In this document: positions 24,041-37,152 of the stretch, piece by piece | Numbering within the stretch: the stretch's first letter is position 1 | How the letters are laid out: the number at the start of each line of letters is the position of its first letter | From: Carallia brachiata | Lineage: Eukaryota > Streptophyta > Magnoliopsida > Malpighiales > Rhizophoraceae | Reading direction: 5' to 3' | DNA length: 64,000 nucleotides | Assembly (NCBI GenBank): GCA_021464245.1 | Contig: JADCRB010000041.1 | Span: 2,323,656 to 2,387,655 of the forward strand | Program-made: the position numbers and the translations under genes | Notes under the pieces: model-generated | What the model was told of the DNA's origin: nothing | Databases searched by the model: none | What the model saw: the letters and a program-made list of their open reading frames with translations, nothing else

Positions 24041-25487
24041 GGAAAAGTTTTTTCTAAACTTTTCTTTTATACTAATTAAATAAATGATCTACTTTGTTAA
24101 AAAACTTATCCGGTGGATTTGGTCTGTCATTCTTACGTTGCTTCGACGTGGGATGAAGTGGAGTTTTAATTGGCTAATTAACAAAGTCTAATTTAGGTTC
24201 CTAACTTAAAAAGGAAAGTCTGTTTCTCCATTTATCCAAGCTCGAATTTTACTGCAGTTGTTTTTCGTATAAAGTGGCTGAGATTGAATGGTGCGATATT
24301 TAGTTTAAAATTTATTAATACTGCCGAAGTTGGAGATGATGAAGGCTTATTTAATTTTATCAATATCTAGGTAAATGATTTTTTTTATAAGAGAGATCAA
24401 ATGAGAACATAACGGCTGACTCTCGGTCTCAATCTGCACATGCAATGATTTATATACCGGTAATAAATATTTTTTTGTATTTTAAAAAAAATAAAAAAAT
24501 CTAATTAAGGACAATTTAACTAAAAAAAAAAAAATAGAAGTCCAAAACTTAAATTTTGTCAAAATCAGCGTTATGTGCTGATGTGCCAACACGATGCGTT
24601 ATGTGGCAAGCAAGGTATGCCCTATCATTTGAGAGTGTTTCTGTTGAGAGTTCCATTACATGCTCGGATAAAACAGTTTGAAAATTTGTACATAATATGA
24701 TAAATAATATAATAAGTAGGAGACTTTTTACAACCACATTTATCAAATATATAATAAAAAAATTATTTTTTTTTTCTATATCTTATTATTGTTACACAAA
24801 TAATAAATATTGTTGTATTGCATAAAACAATTGGGCCGACATTAACATTTATCCTTGTGTCGAACTCACGTCATCATAGGAGTGCAACGTGCCAATACAG
24901 TAATTCTAATTTGGGTCAGTAACTTATGAAAAAATGGAGTCAATAACTTAAGAAAGGCTTAAGAAATAAACTCTGGTAACTTTCTTAATATTCATTAAAA
25001 GACAGAAAGTCTAGTAAGCATTGTCATTTACGATTTCTTCTATCCAAATATAGCAAGTGTTCATATCCAAAACCCATTTTGTTTGTTTACAGTTAAATAG
25101 TTTAGATTAAAAAAAAAAAAAACTACCAAGCAAGTGAATGAATGGATACAGGCAGCATATGCCTGAAAAAAATAAACAGAGATGTGCACATGACAATGTG
25201 AAAAAAAAAAACAAAAGTCGTCTTCCTCTGGGGCTTAGTTACGTTGGACTCCTAAGTGCAAACACCGTGCATTGGCTTAGGAGTTGAGATTGAACCATTA
25301 GCTACTCTACTTCATTGTGCTGCTCTGTTTTTGCTTCCTTGTCCTAATCTCTGACTTCTTTTTCCCCTCCTTTGGTTTGCCCTTGAAATAGTTGCTTAAG
25401 ACTGATCACAGTAGGTACAATGGTTCCTTGTACTTACACTATTTTTTCTATGTTTGTTTATTTGATAATCTTTGTAGTAGATTTTGT
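24041..25487. other. Intergenic AT-rich DNA
   Basis: No supported gene or element. Scattered homopolymer A/T runs only. Confidence 0.5.
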
Positions 25488-25496
25488 GATGCTGGT

Positions 25497-26154
25497 AAGG
25501 TTGTCAGAATTGAACCGGTTATTGAACTAGAAAGCTGAGAGATTCAATATTCAACCGGTTTCGACCGGTAAAACCGCAGTTAAACCGGTAAAACCGGTAT
25601 ATAATATTAAATATATAAAAATTAAATTTTCATATAATTTATATAATTATATAAAATGTTATATTATATAAGAATGATAATAAATATTTAAAATAAAGTG
25701 TATTTTAAGAATTATATTAATATTTACATATATTAAGGATATTACAATTAGTATATTTAACAAAATATAATTTATAAAAATTAATTGAAAAAAATAATAT
25801 TTATAAATAGTGATTAAATATCAATTTTTAAATTTTAAAGATTAAATTGAAAATTTTAATCAATTGAGTATTAAATTAAAATTTTAGTTAAAATTAGAAT
25901 CTTAATTATAATTTAGATAAAGTTTTGGGTCAAATTATAATTTAAAATTTTTTGGTTTAAATTAAGCCGGTTCAATCGGTCCAATTTTTTGCCGATTTTT
26001 CCGATTTTTAACAGTTTTTTTCTGATTTTTGACCGATTTTTTCGGTCCAGTCCGAATTTCATTTTTAGGCTTGAATCAGACCGGACCGGATCTAATACCG
26101 ATTCCCGATTTTTTCGGTTTAACCGGCCGGTCCGGTCCGGTTCTTACTTCATTG
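25497..26154 (+). mobile_element. Mutator-like non-autonomous element, CCGGTT-end family
   Basis: This 658-bp insertion is flanked by the exact 9-bp direct repeat GATGCTGGT at 25488-25496 and 26155-26163, the target-site size of Mutator-like elements. It starts AAGGTTGTCAGAATTGAACC and ends CCGGTTCTTACTTCATTG, so the last ~15 bases at each end are imperfect inverted repeats. Both ends carry dense CCGGT/ACCGG motifs and the centre is AT-rich. No transposase is encoded. Related copies lie at 3008, 53942 and 62223. Confidence 0.8.
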
Positions 26155-26163
26155 GATGCTGGT

Positions 26164-27725
26164 GGCATCAACACTTTTCAAATTAAATAACTTTTCTCAA
26201 AACAAAAAAATCTACTTAAAATCGCTTGATATACAATAAAGATGACAAAATATACAAGCATTATAGAATGTATAATAAGGCATTATTGTTTTCGGTCAAT
26301 TTTGACACATTTTGGCATACTTGTTGCAAATTCACTTGTCATTATACATCCTATTTTTTTCGGATTAAAAAACTCAAAATTTTTTAAAGAAATTAACTAT
26401 TTGATATAAGTGACGGCTGACTTTACGTTGGACGAGATTCTGTAAAACTTCCAATGTCCAAAAACTATTTCGGCGTCTACCAGGTCATGCCCCAGGCCAT
26501 ATAAAACTAGATGTAGTTTTTCTCCTCTTCATTTTGGTTTTTACTTTATCCACTCTCTCGTATCGACTACCCACCTGATTTTTTCAGAACAAGGTTATTC
26601 TTAGCTTTTTCTCTATGTTAAATTGTATTCTTATGACAAGAACCTTTTTTTGAGCAATAACTTATAATAGGTGTTTGCTAATTTTACTTCTTTTTTTAGG
26701 TAAGTAAAACTAATTTATGATTTAATATCATTTAAATATTATTTTTAATTTTTTTATTCAAATAAACCCCACTTATTATATAGTATAAGATCATAAGTAA
26801 ATCACGCTCAATTAAAAAAGGGAATTAAGAAGAACGTTGAACCAATTAATCTTTAGATATTTTAATAATTGTAGCGCAAAAGAATTATTTGCTTCAATTT
26901 TATTGCGTTGTGACCAGGCAATCCATCTATATTCGTTCAAAACGCTATTTCTGCGGTTGATTACATACCCACTTGAGCGAAGGTTAAGGGGCCATCTCAT
27001 AAACAATATTGCTTCATTTGTTACTTTTCAACTTAAAAATTTTAGTATATTATAATGTCTAAAATTCAGTATATTTTTTAATTCAGTGAATTTTTTTTAA
27101 TATATATTCTCACTTTTTTTTGGGAAGAAAAGCTGTTCGGAACCATTCATGGATTGTAATTGTTCCCTTTCTCAAACGTTCGAATGCAAATTTTGAACTG
27201 TTGCTCCTTAATTTTATCTAAAGATTAAACATTTATTTTGTCATTTTCAATAAAAAAAATTATGGTAATTTTATCTTTTACAAGTAAATTAATTTAATAT
27301 TATTACTCTTAATTAATTGATTCCCAACTAATTGTTATTTCATATAATTATCCTTTTTTTGAATAAAATTCGTATGTTAGAGATCTAACTACTATATATA
27401 TAAAAAAGATAATCTTATTTTATTCTTACAACTTTTCGATAGGCTTATATTGTTTTTTTTATTTTTTAAAAAAAAAAAGGAAAAAACGATTTTATCACCT
27501 ACCATTGTATCCAAAGTTTTTAAAGTCACTGTAGGCAACATATGGGTAAATTCCTTTAATCCATTGTTCGAAATTTCACTCGAGACAGGCAAAGTTTGCT
27601 AGCCGTCGTCCCTACCCCCTCACGTTCAAGAAATTCTTGGGTGATGCCGGTTCGGAAGCTAGCCTAGCAATTTGCAAGAAAGCCTCCTCCAGGTGAGTTC
27701 AATGAGGTTTGCGTTTCCATTCTTC
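26164..27725. other. Intergenic AT-rich DNA
   Basis: No supported gene or element. The right end should include the 3' UTR of the prenyltransferase gene. Confidence 0.5.
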
Positions 27726-30700
27726 TCAGCGAACGAAAGGAATAAGGAAGTATTCAGCATAGAATAACTGCCAAAAAGGATTAAAAGCATGTCACAGTGA
27801 AATTTTGGACTGACTGAATTAAAAAAGTTTAATTAATTAATTAGCACTGTTTTATGGATGGGATTCTTAATTATTTTTTAGAGATGGATTCACTTGCCTT
27901 CCAGATGAACATGTAAAAGGATGAGATAGACGCTTTGTTGGCAAGATGAACAGACCGTGCTCGAAGCCACAGGATGCAAGCGAGTGTGCAGTGACCTATT
28001 ATCTGCAGGAAAAGCCCAATCATTTATCATTTTTATTTTAAGCAAGCAAGGGATTAGCATGCATGCACATATTACTACCGCAAGAGGCAAGAGGCACGCG
28101 TAAGCCACACAGTTGCATTCATAATTTGCTTAGAGAGGAGAGACGCCCATACTTACTGTGACAAACTTGCTTGGTGGGTAGGTAGAAGAAGCTCCCACCA
28201 CCACGGCAGCTCCATATGCAATTAACAGCATGTTGATGCAAAGCCAGAATACCTTTTAATTACAAGAACATTAAAACTTGACCAAAAACAAAAAAAAAAA
28301 AGAAAACAACAATTTACTTGTAAGCCAACAACATATATGGGAGTATTGAAAAGATATAAGAGGCCTCATATTCTCTTTGCATTTTCTTTCATCTTGCAGC
28401 GATTGGATTTAAAGGACTTTAATTTCTTTCGTTTTCCGTCTTTCAAAAAGAAAATCAATCACAACATTAAAAAGTCTGCATTATGTTAGTAGTATCAGCT
28501 TTCTTACTCTTTCTTGTCCTAGGCTGACACTGAATGATTTGATGCCAAAATCTCTATCACCATTCACATCTGGTATGTCCTGTTGAAACACCAAAAAGTG
28601 ACAAATCATATTCAGCAAGAGGAGTGATCTTAAATACTCCGGATTGTTCAAGTGGCTAGTGGCTTTTAAGATTATGGCATTGGCAGAGTTTAACTCCCGC
28701 TAGAGTTTCTTATCTAACTTTAAGTGAAATTTTTGGAAGAAGTTTTATTCCTTAGAATGTAGTGCACTCTTTACAGTATTTTCAGATTTATTTTTCCATT
28801 TTCTCACTAACACCTAACAGGTTAACCACTAATCAATTCGCATGTCCAAAAAAAAAAAAAAAAGCAAGAGGAATGATCTTCAATCAAATTTAGTTCCATA
28901 TTAATTTGTTTGTCCTCTTGCATTATTTTCATTCCCATTCTCGTAACAGGAGGGATATATAGGCGAAAAGTTGTAGGTTGTTTTCTCCGCTGTTGCTCTG
29001 TTCCTTACTATTGATAAGCCTTTTTAAGATGCTATTTAAAATGCCTGTGTTGGCTTGGCCAAATATGTGATTTTGTTACCTTGAATAATGCAATAACAGC
29101 AGAGAAGAAGCACATGAAAGCAGTTGCAAACGCCAACGATCTGGTAACAACTACTGGTTTACCAAGTACGAATTTCTGCACGTATATATACACCTCTTAA
29201 TAGTGAAGTAAAATGTGATGCAATCAACTTTCAGTTTCAATTACCCAAAGTAGTGAAAGGAACAAAATTGTTGAACTCGGTAAAACTTTACGGGGCAGAA
29301 GGTTTTTAGTTGTACCTGGATGTGTACAAAGAAAGCAAACTGAACGACCACAGCCCTCACAATCATGATGCAAGATGCTGCAAGAAATGCTTGCTTCTTC
29401 CATCTAAGTAACGGAAGCTAAACAAAAACAACACAAAGAACATATTGAAGCTATCTAGTCGGTCCCATTTGATTACTGCAATATTAGTGCATATAATTTC
29501 TATTTAAGATTATCGAAGCATTGCAAGCATAGCATATAATGGCAGAAGGAACTCACTTCAACAGAGTATGCGCTTCCCAGCACAAAACTTATGACGAGGG
29601 CAGCAAGGAGTGGCGGGGATTGAAACATGATTCCCATGGCCAGACTCTGACGGAAGATTTCAAATAATAGACAAGGAAAATGAAAAAAAAAAAAAATCAG
29701 TTTTCAAAAAGAAAAGAGAGATAATCTGCTATTGGGATTCTTGAACTGTTCTTAAATTTGTAGATAAGAATACTATCTTTTTTTTTTTTTCCCCAATGGT
29801 AGATTGTACCATCTGATTACTTGGTTAGCATATTTGCTTACTTACCATCAATACAGATGCAGAAACAATAGTGGTACCAGTTCCCATTGAAAAATCGCCA
29901 GAAGCTAGTGGGAGATCAGGTTTGTTTATCTAGGAGCATGAAAAGAAGTGTTAAGATTAAATAATCAATTATGGTTTATTGGCATGCAACAAAATGATCA
30001 TATCCAATGTTCTACAACTGGAAGTCTTATTCTAAAAGTTTGATGAGATTGACAGAGAGGAGTAGGTAAAATTTTTAAGTTTCATGTTAGCCATGTTATT
30101 TTACTTCAAATAAATTAAATTTTTGTACGTACCTTATCTATCTCAACGTCAAACAATTGGTTCAATCCCACCACGTAAATGTTCATCAAAACTGATGGAA
30201 TCAAGGCCTAATACATGAAAGAAAAAAAAAATGCGTCAAATACACATCTGAGATTATTAACACACGGAATTAGTGCTCTTGCGGCTGAAATTAACCTTCA
30301 GTAACCCCATAAAAAATGAGGGAGACAACTCAACAATTGATTCCACCGGGAGAAGAGAGACCGATGTTATTCCTATTAACTGACAACAACAAAAAAAATC
30401 ACAAGAAACTGACATTCGTTAGTCGATCTGTCTCTATTGATTTAATCTTATATTTAGTAAGAACTGAGAGTTGATACAATGTGGAAAAGGCGATACTCAC
30501 AGTGCCAATCACAGTGTGAGGACGAGAAAACAGATAGAAGGCATGCAAACTCTTGATCGCCCCGCTTTTAAAACTCGACCAAACATCAACATCCTCCTCA
30601 GGGTTTGACGCATACCCATCTTGTAAAGTAACATGAATAGGAACAGGTCTCTTCTTCAATGACTTACCTGTACTCCCAATTACAAATTTTACGCTATGAC

Positions 30701-31569
30701 TTGATAATGATTGCAATCTTGAGGAACAAAGGACGGGCTTGTTGCACTGCCACCCTCCCTTTAGCATAGAATATACTAGTTGTCTCCCTGGCACTTTGGC
30801 TGTTGCAACGAGACCTGAAAAAAGTTTGACAACAAGTTGTTACAATATTGCGTCACCAATAGCAAAAGTTAGAATTAATAATTAAAATTGGAATTCTTCT
30901 TCCTCTTGATTCTACTCGAATCAATTACTCATAAAGCATGCAACAGACAAAGCCTGGACTACAAAGCATGACAACATAAAAAGTTCAGAATAATTCACAT
31001 GTTCAAATTATTTATTTTTCTTCAGGATAATCAATCGTGTGGCTATTAGATTGAAATTTAAGATGTTCGTTTGTAAAATTGAATAGAAAAAAAGATCATT
31101 ACTGCTGTGAAAGTAGTTTTTTTTTTCTGTGTAAATAATATATTTGTAAAAATAAATTAACAGCTCTGCAAATTAAGCAATGACATTTTTTTTTTTTTTT
31201 AACAAATGAAGTTTCATCAAACGGGACGAAATGGTGAGAGAGTTGGTTTGATTCTGGTAAAATCAGAAACTAAATGATTGAAAACAGCTTAAACTTTCAA
31301 GAATGGTGACACTAACAACACCAATTTCAAATTTCCAAGGATAAGAACTAACTAAGACCAATTCAAATTGGACGCATCCGGGAGAAATGGTGCATCCACC
31401 TGCTTTACCATTTTTATGGGTTTTTGCCTGTCACTAAATATGTGAAATTAAAGACAAAATATAATGGAGAAGTCAAACAAGTAATCAAATCAAAACTCTC
31501 TTGCAACAATCATATAATTAAGTAATAAAAAGGGCATAACGAAGCGTTTTGTTTTAAAAATATAAAAAC

Positions 31570-31612
<43 letters not shown>

Positions 31613-31763
31613 ATATAGGCACACACACACACACACACAAAAAGAGATCAATGAGGAAGTGCATGTGATAAAAATTTCATGATCGTATCGGAGACAGACT
31701 ACCTCGTTCCACAGTTGGGCAACTCCGAGGATTGAAACATGAACGGCCGCACAAACGGGTCAT
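27726..31763 (-). CDS. UbiA-type aromatic prenyltransferase, homogentisate phytyltransferase family
   Basis: Plastid membrane enzymes of this family attach a prenyl chain to an aromatic acceptor: homogentisate in tocopherol synthesis (VTE2/HPT), or flavonoids, coumarins or phloroglucinols in specialised metabolism. Twelve exons: 31703-31763, 30501-30814, 30296-30379, 30133-30207, 29846-29929, 29557-29646, 29316-29417, 29080-29175, 28508-28579, 28157-28252, 27898-28002 and 27726-27767; all join in phase to give 406 residues. Both prenyl-diphosphate/Mg sites are intact: [20 protein letters not shown] and [19 protein letters not shown]. Several hydrophobic segments follow the family pattern, and the end [15 protein letters not shown] is typical. 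The first ~100 residues, rich in Ser/Arg/Lys, should include a plastid transit peptide. The penultimate exon uses a GC donor (AAG|GCAAGT). A SINE sits in intron 8. The acceptor substrate cannot be read from sequence. Confidence 0.93.
28632..28862 (+). mobile_element. tRNA-like SINE in prenyltransferase intron 8
   Basis: This 231-bp insertion ends in a ~15-A tail and is flanked by 18-bp direct repeats: AGCAAGAGGAGTGATCTT at 28614-28631 and AGCAAGAGGAATGATCTT at 28863-28880 (one mismatch). Near its 5' end it has a pol III-like layout: an A-box-like GTTCAAGTGGCTAGTGG, then a B-box-like GAGTTTAACTCCCGC. It lies antisense to the host gene, within the intron between exons 8 and 9. The 3' half resembles the SINE at 57665. 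Confidence 0.8.
31575..31639. repeat. Compound (TA)n-(CA)n microsatellite
   Basis: About 43 bp of nearly pure TA repeat is followed by about 20 bp of AC repeat, in intron 1 of the prenyltransferase gene, roughly 65 bp past exon 1. Confidence 0.95.
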
Positions 31764-32588
31764 AATGGTCGCTATCACTCAATCACTCTCTCTGAAACAC
31801 ACAAACAGACAGAGAGGGAACTGAAATTTAGAAGAGGGAAAATGGTAGCTCTTCGATTTTCCAAATGGCAAGTGCTCAAGCACTTGGACAAGACACTGTG
31901 GTCCCCACCCGCCCCCCTTCCCCACTGTCGGTGGTGGATGTGTCGTTATTTGGCTCCTCACCTGGTGGGGCCGAAACCTGCCTAGCCAAACGTTTGAATC
32001 GTCCTAATAAATCATGTTGTCCGTGTTGTCGTACTAAAGGGTTTTGTCAATTCTTTTTTCTCTTCAGTCTTAATTGATTGGAAGGTGAGAAAATGAAAAC
32101 TCAGAAACGGCTTGTAGTTGTGGAGCATCCGGCATCCGGGGATTGAGTTCCATCTCCAAAAGATTTCTTTCCCTTTATAATGCTTTTTTTCCTTTTTTTT
32201 AAGCGAAAGATGAGTAATGTTTTCCTTTTTCTTTTTAAGATAAGTACTCATTTAATTTGCCTTCATTTCATGAGAATGAAAGATCCATTCTTCTAGAGTT
32301 TGGACTAAGGATTGAGTCTACTTTTATGGAGATAGTTAACTGAACTCACAAATTCGATAATTGATAGACTTATGATATTTTTTTATTAAAAAAATATGGA
32401 TTGGCTATATTCGGGAAAATAGTGGAAAGATAAAATTAAATTCGAGGTGTGGAGTATGATTAGGAAAACAAAAGAAATAATCTTATAATTGACATAAAAA
32501 TAAATTTAGTTTTTAATAAATAATCAAAATTTTATTTTTTTTAAAATTAAATTTTAAACATACTTAGTATGATTATAAATATATTTAA
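31764..32588. other. 5' flank of the prenyltransferase gene
   Basis: The first ~150 bp is moderately GC-rich and should hold the promoter and 5' UTR of the minus-strand gene. No confident TATA box. The remainder is AT-rich with nothing supported. Confidence 0.45.
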
Positions 32589-33782
32589 GAGGTGTTTGTT
32601 TAGGAAAAAAATAATGTAGGAATGAGAATCAACTACTAAATTTTTATTTATATTGTTTGTTTTATATAAATGCATTCTCATTCTCTTAAAAAGGGAAATG
32701 AGAATCCCTACTTTAAGGGAATCATGATTCTTATTTACTTCATATTCTTATTCCCCTCCTAATTACTTCTAACTCCTCAATTTTCTCTACTACCCATGTT
32801 TTTAATTATATATTTATTTTTTTATTTTATTTATTCATAAGATAATAATAATAATAATAATAACATGTTTTTATATTATAATAAAAATTAAATATTTCAA
32901 ATCATGATAAAATAAAATTATAAATAATAATAAAATTTTATAGTAAAAATAATCATTTATTTATTATTAATAAATTATTTTATAATCTCTACAATATTAT
33001 TTCCATAATAATAATAATATTATTATTATTATTAGTAATAAAATATTATTCTTATTCTTATTCTTATTGTTATTATTGTCATTACCATTACTACTTATTA
33101 ATGATCATATGCATAAATTATAATGAGAATTTAAATTTCAAAAATATTTAAATTATCAATTAACAAATGTATTATTATAATAACAATAAAATTTTATTTT
33201 AAGATTTTCTTTTTGGATTTTATATTTATGGTTATCATTGTGAAGTATATTATTGTTATTATTATTATTATTATTAGTTTTTATTTAATTTTTAATTTTA
33301 TTTTTATGGTAATTTAATATTTTTAATTTGACATTACATTATAATATTTTTTAAAATTTTATACTTTTTAATTTGATATTAATAATTTTTTTAATTTTAA
33401 TTACATTTATCTTACATTTATCATAACATAAATATTATCATATATTTAATGTTTTCGATTCCGAAATGAAACAAATATCTATGAAGGGTTTTGATTCCGA
33501 TTCTTGAGTAAACTATGAGGTGTTTGTTTAGGAAAAAAATAATGTGGGAATGAGATTCAACTATCAAATTTTCATTCATATTGTTTATTTTATATAAAAT
33601 ACATTCTCATTACCTTAAAAAGGAAAATGAGATTCCTTACTTTAAAAGAATCATGATTCCTATGTTTACTCTATTAATCATTCTCATTCCTCTCCTAACT
33701 ACTCCTAACTCCTCAATTTTCTCCACTACCCCATATTTTTATTGTTATATTGTGTTAATTTTTTGATTTTATTTATTCATAA

Positions 33783-33816
<34 letters not shown>

Positions 33817-34430
33817 TGTTTTTATATTATAATAAAAATTAAATATTTCAAACCTCAGGATAATAATAAAATTGTAAATAATAATAAAATTTTATAGTTA
33901 AAATAATCGTTTATTTATTATTAATAAATTATTTTATAATCTCTGCAATATTATTTCCATAATAATAATAATAATAATAAAATATTATTCTTATTCTTGT
34001 TCTTATTATTGTCATTACCATTACTACTTATTAATGATCACATGTCATAGTATTATAATGAGAATTTAAATTTCAAAAATATTTAAATTATCAATTAACA
34101 AATGATTATTATTATAATAACAATAAAATTTTATTTTAAGATTTTCTTTTTGGATTTTATGTTTATGGTTATCATTGTGAAGTATATTATTGTTATTATT
34201 ATTATTATTAGTTTTTATTATAATTTTTAATTTTATTTTTATGGTAATTTAATATTTTTAATTTGACATTACATTATAATATTTTTTAAAAATTTCATAC
34301 TTTTTAATTTGATATTAATATTTTTTTAATTTTAATTACATTTATCTTATATTTATCATGACATAAATATTATTATATATTTAATGTTTCTGATTCCGAA
34401 ATGAAATAAACATCTAAATAAGTGATCCCA
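32589..34430 (+). repeat. 928-bp tandem duplication, AT-rich
   Basis: Unit 1 (32589-33516) and unit 2 (33517 to about 34430) both start GAGGTGTTTGTTTAGGAAAA. They share landmarks throughout, including GGAATGAGA near the start, an (ATA)n block, TTATGGTTATCATTGTGAAG, and GATTCCGAAATGAAA at the end. The internal trinucleotide blocks differ in length between copies. The ends (GGAATGAGAATC; GATTCCGATTC) suggest a MITE-like element inserted or duplicated in tandem, but no target-site duplication was identified. Confidence 0.85.
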
Positions 34431-35324
34431 TTTCCCATTCCACTTGATTACAATTCCAATTCCGATTCCAATTCCAAATCATAAAACTATTTTCCATACC
34501 CTCTTAATTTTTTCCTTAAATTCAACTCGTCAATCTAAAGTGGATCTAAAAATGACTTTAAAGGTACTCATTTTTGAAAAATTTTCCTTGTCATACAATT
34601 TTCCTGTACAATTGAAAATTAGTTGTATTTTAATATTTTGTATGCAAAAATTGCATGGTGAAAAAACCCTGCTCTTTTTTTTTTTTTTTCTTGTCATAAT
34701 GTGACTTTGAAATCACTCAAACAAACAAATTAGAAGATACTAGTATTTGAACACAAGTGGATACTAATTTTACTCCTTTTTTTAGTGAATAAAATTTACT
34801 TATAACTTAACACCACACAAAATAATTTTTTATTTTAAATAGATCTCACCCATTATATAGTATAAGATTATAAATAAGTTATACTCACTAAAAAGGTGAA
34901 TTAAATTAGAAATCTCCAACAAAAAAGGATTTACTACCAATAATCACTTTTTACTTTCTCTTTTATAATCATCAATAAAAAATCAACACATCTAACATTT
35001 TTTAATGATAAATTTATAGTATATTTGACTTTAGTTTTTTGATAGTCAATAAATATATACTACATATTGACGATTGTAAAAGAGAAAGTATAAACGACCG
35101 TTGTTAGCAAAATCGTTAAAATAAATATAATATCCACCATGTTAATTATAGATGTAAGAATTTTTTTTAAAAAAAGCAACAATAAAAAAATTTATTATTT
35201 AATGTTTCTTTTTATTTTTACTTTTTTTGAATATCTGCATAATATATACACAGGCATACATACCATTTTGCTTTTGATTATGATAATATACAACAATTTA
35301 TATTTTTTTTTATTATACCATATA

Positions 35325-35367
<43 letters not shown>

Positions 35368-37152
35368 TTCTTATCTTATGTAATTTATAGTAAAATTTTA
35401 TAAATCTATATCTATTTTTATCGATACGTAAGTATATATTATTAAAATTGGGAGAAAATTCAACTGTTCTTCTTTTGTCACAAAGTCAATTTCAAATATG
35501 TGCCGAGGTTTACATATTTTTACGCTTTTCTTAGTAACATCATATAATTTTTAGTATTTGACATTAACTTAGTTGTTGATTTATGCACTTTTTAAGAATT
35601 ATAATAAACTCACATATCGTGCATGTAGCTACTGGTTGCTAGTGAAAGTCCATTGGAATTTTTTGCTATTACGTGACCAAATAAAATTGAGACAAGAACT
35701 ATTGACATATTACCTCTTGCAAATGAAAAGTGACAATGAATTCCTGCTTTCATGTACTTGTATGCTGGAGTTTTCTTATTCTTAGAACAATATCGACCCG
35801 ATGGGCCAAGTATTAATTACTGATTGAACCAGTGACTTGGTGTCTCGGTTCTTTGTGCTAATCACTATTTAGAAAACAAATTGAAATTGATACAACAAAA
35901 ATGACATCGAATTAAAATAACCGTATCAACTTTAGTTATATATATAAAGCTGAGAGAAAATTTGATAGCTTATATGGCGACGTTTACTTAATTCTAAGAA
36001 TATCCATTTTAACTAAAAAAATTGTTTTTAATTGTCAGAATATCAAAATATTCCCATATCAATTAAGTTAACATAAAAACTAAAAAATTGAATTTAGTTT
36101 ATTACTCAATTTTGATTTCATTCATTTACTCTAACGCAAGCATGCTAACTTTGAAACATTAATGTTTATCCAAATAGTATACTTAAAAAAAAAAAAAACT
36201 TTAGTTTAAGTAAAATTTTGTCTAGCCAATTAATCAGTTTTTAATATTTTGCATGATGAAACCTAAAATGCAAATGAATGTAGACATTGTATATTATTGT
36301 TGTTTTAATTATTTAATTTAATTCATATTATTTTATATTAATTTAAAATTTTAATAAAATTAAGATTTTAACTGTTTTTTTTTATAATATAGAATTAAAA
36401 GAAAATTGCTCCTTTGTAAAGACAAGAATAAATAATCTGTGCAATGCACCGACTCTATTCTAGTATTCAAGTAAGCTTCTAACCTACCTTTTGTAATAAT
36501 TTTCTTTGTATCGATCATTTGAAATTTTGTTTTTCCATTATAAAGACTATTAAGTTATAAGTTATATAATAGAAATAACTCTTATCATTCTCGTATGTCC
36601 TACACCTTCCTTCTTATGATTAAAACTCTAAATTTCTAAAATTGAAGTCTAAGGTTTAAGCATTGAGATGTCCCCCGAGGAACAATCATTCCAAGTTTTT
36701 TTTGAGGCAAAAAAAAAAAAAAAGACAAGCCAAAGAACATAAATAAAAAGTACTAAAACATAATTGAAATATTGCGTCCACATATTAAATTTAGATATTG
36801 AATCAAGTCGTTTTTTAATATTTTTCTATTTTTGATTTTATGACTGCATCTTTTATTGTATCAGTTAAGAATTTAAAAATTGTGAAATAATATTTTACTA
36901 ACAAAAAATTGCTGAAATACAACCAAGTCCAACTAATTTACATGTTTTATAGGCCTCTCGCCATGTAATAGATTTATTATCCAATATTTGAGCCAAAAAA
37001 GAACAAAAACCATTATATATTCCGGTAAATTTTAGACAATTTTGCTTATTCGGAAAAGGAAAAGGAAAAGGAAAAAAGGGCCATTTCTGTTAAATTCATT
37101 TAAAATCATATAGGATATTTTACATAGTCGATCAATTTTTTTTTGTTACATG
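34431..37152. other. Intergenic AT-rich DNA with a TA microsatellite
   Basis: No supported gene. A (TA)n run lies at about 35321-35363. Homopolymer A/T tracts are frequent. Confidence 0.5.

Noticed and set aside
31184..31430. T16 run followed by non-repetitive sequence, considered as a reverse-oriented LINE/SINE tail
   Set aside because: No matching direct repeat could be found at a plausible far end, so insertion is not supported.
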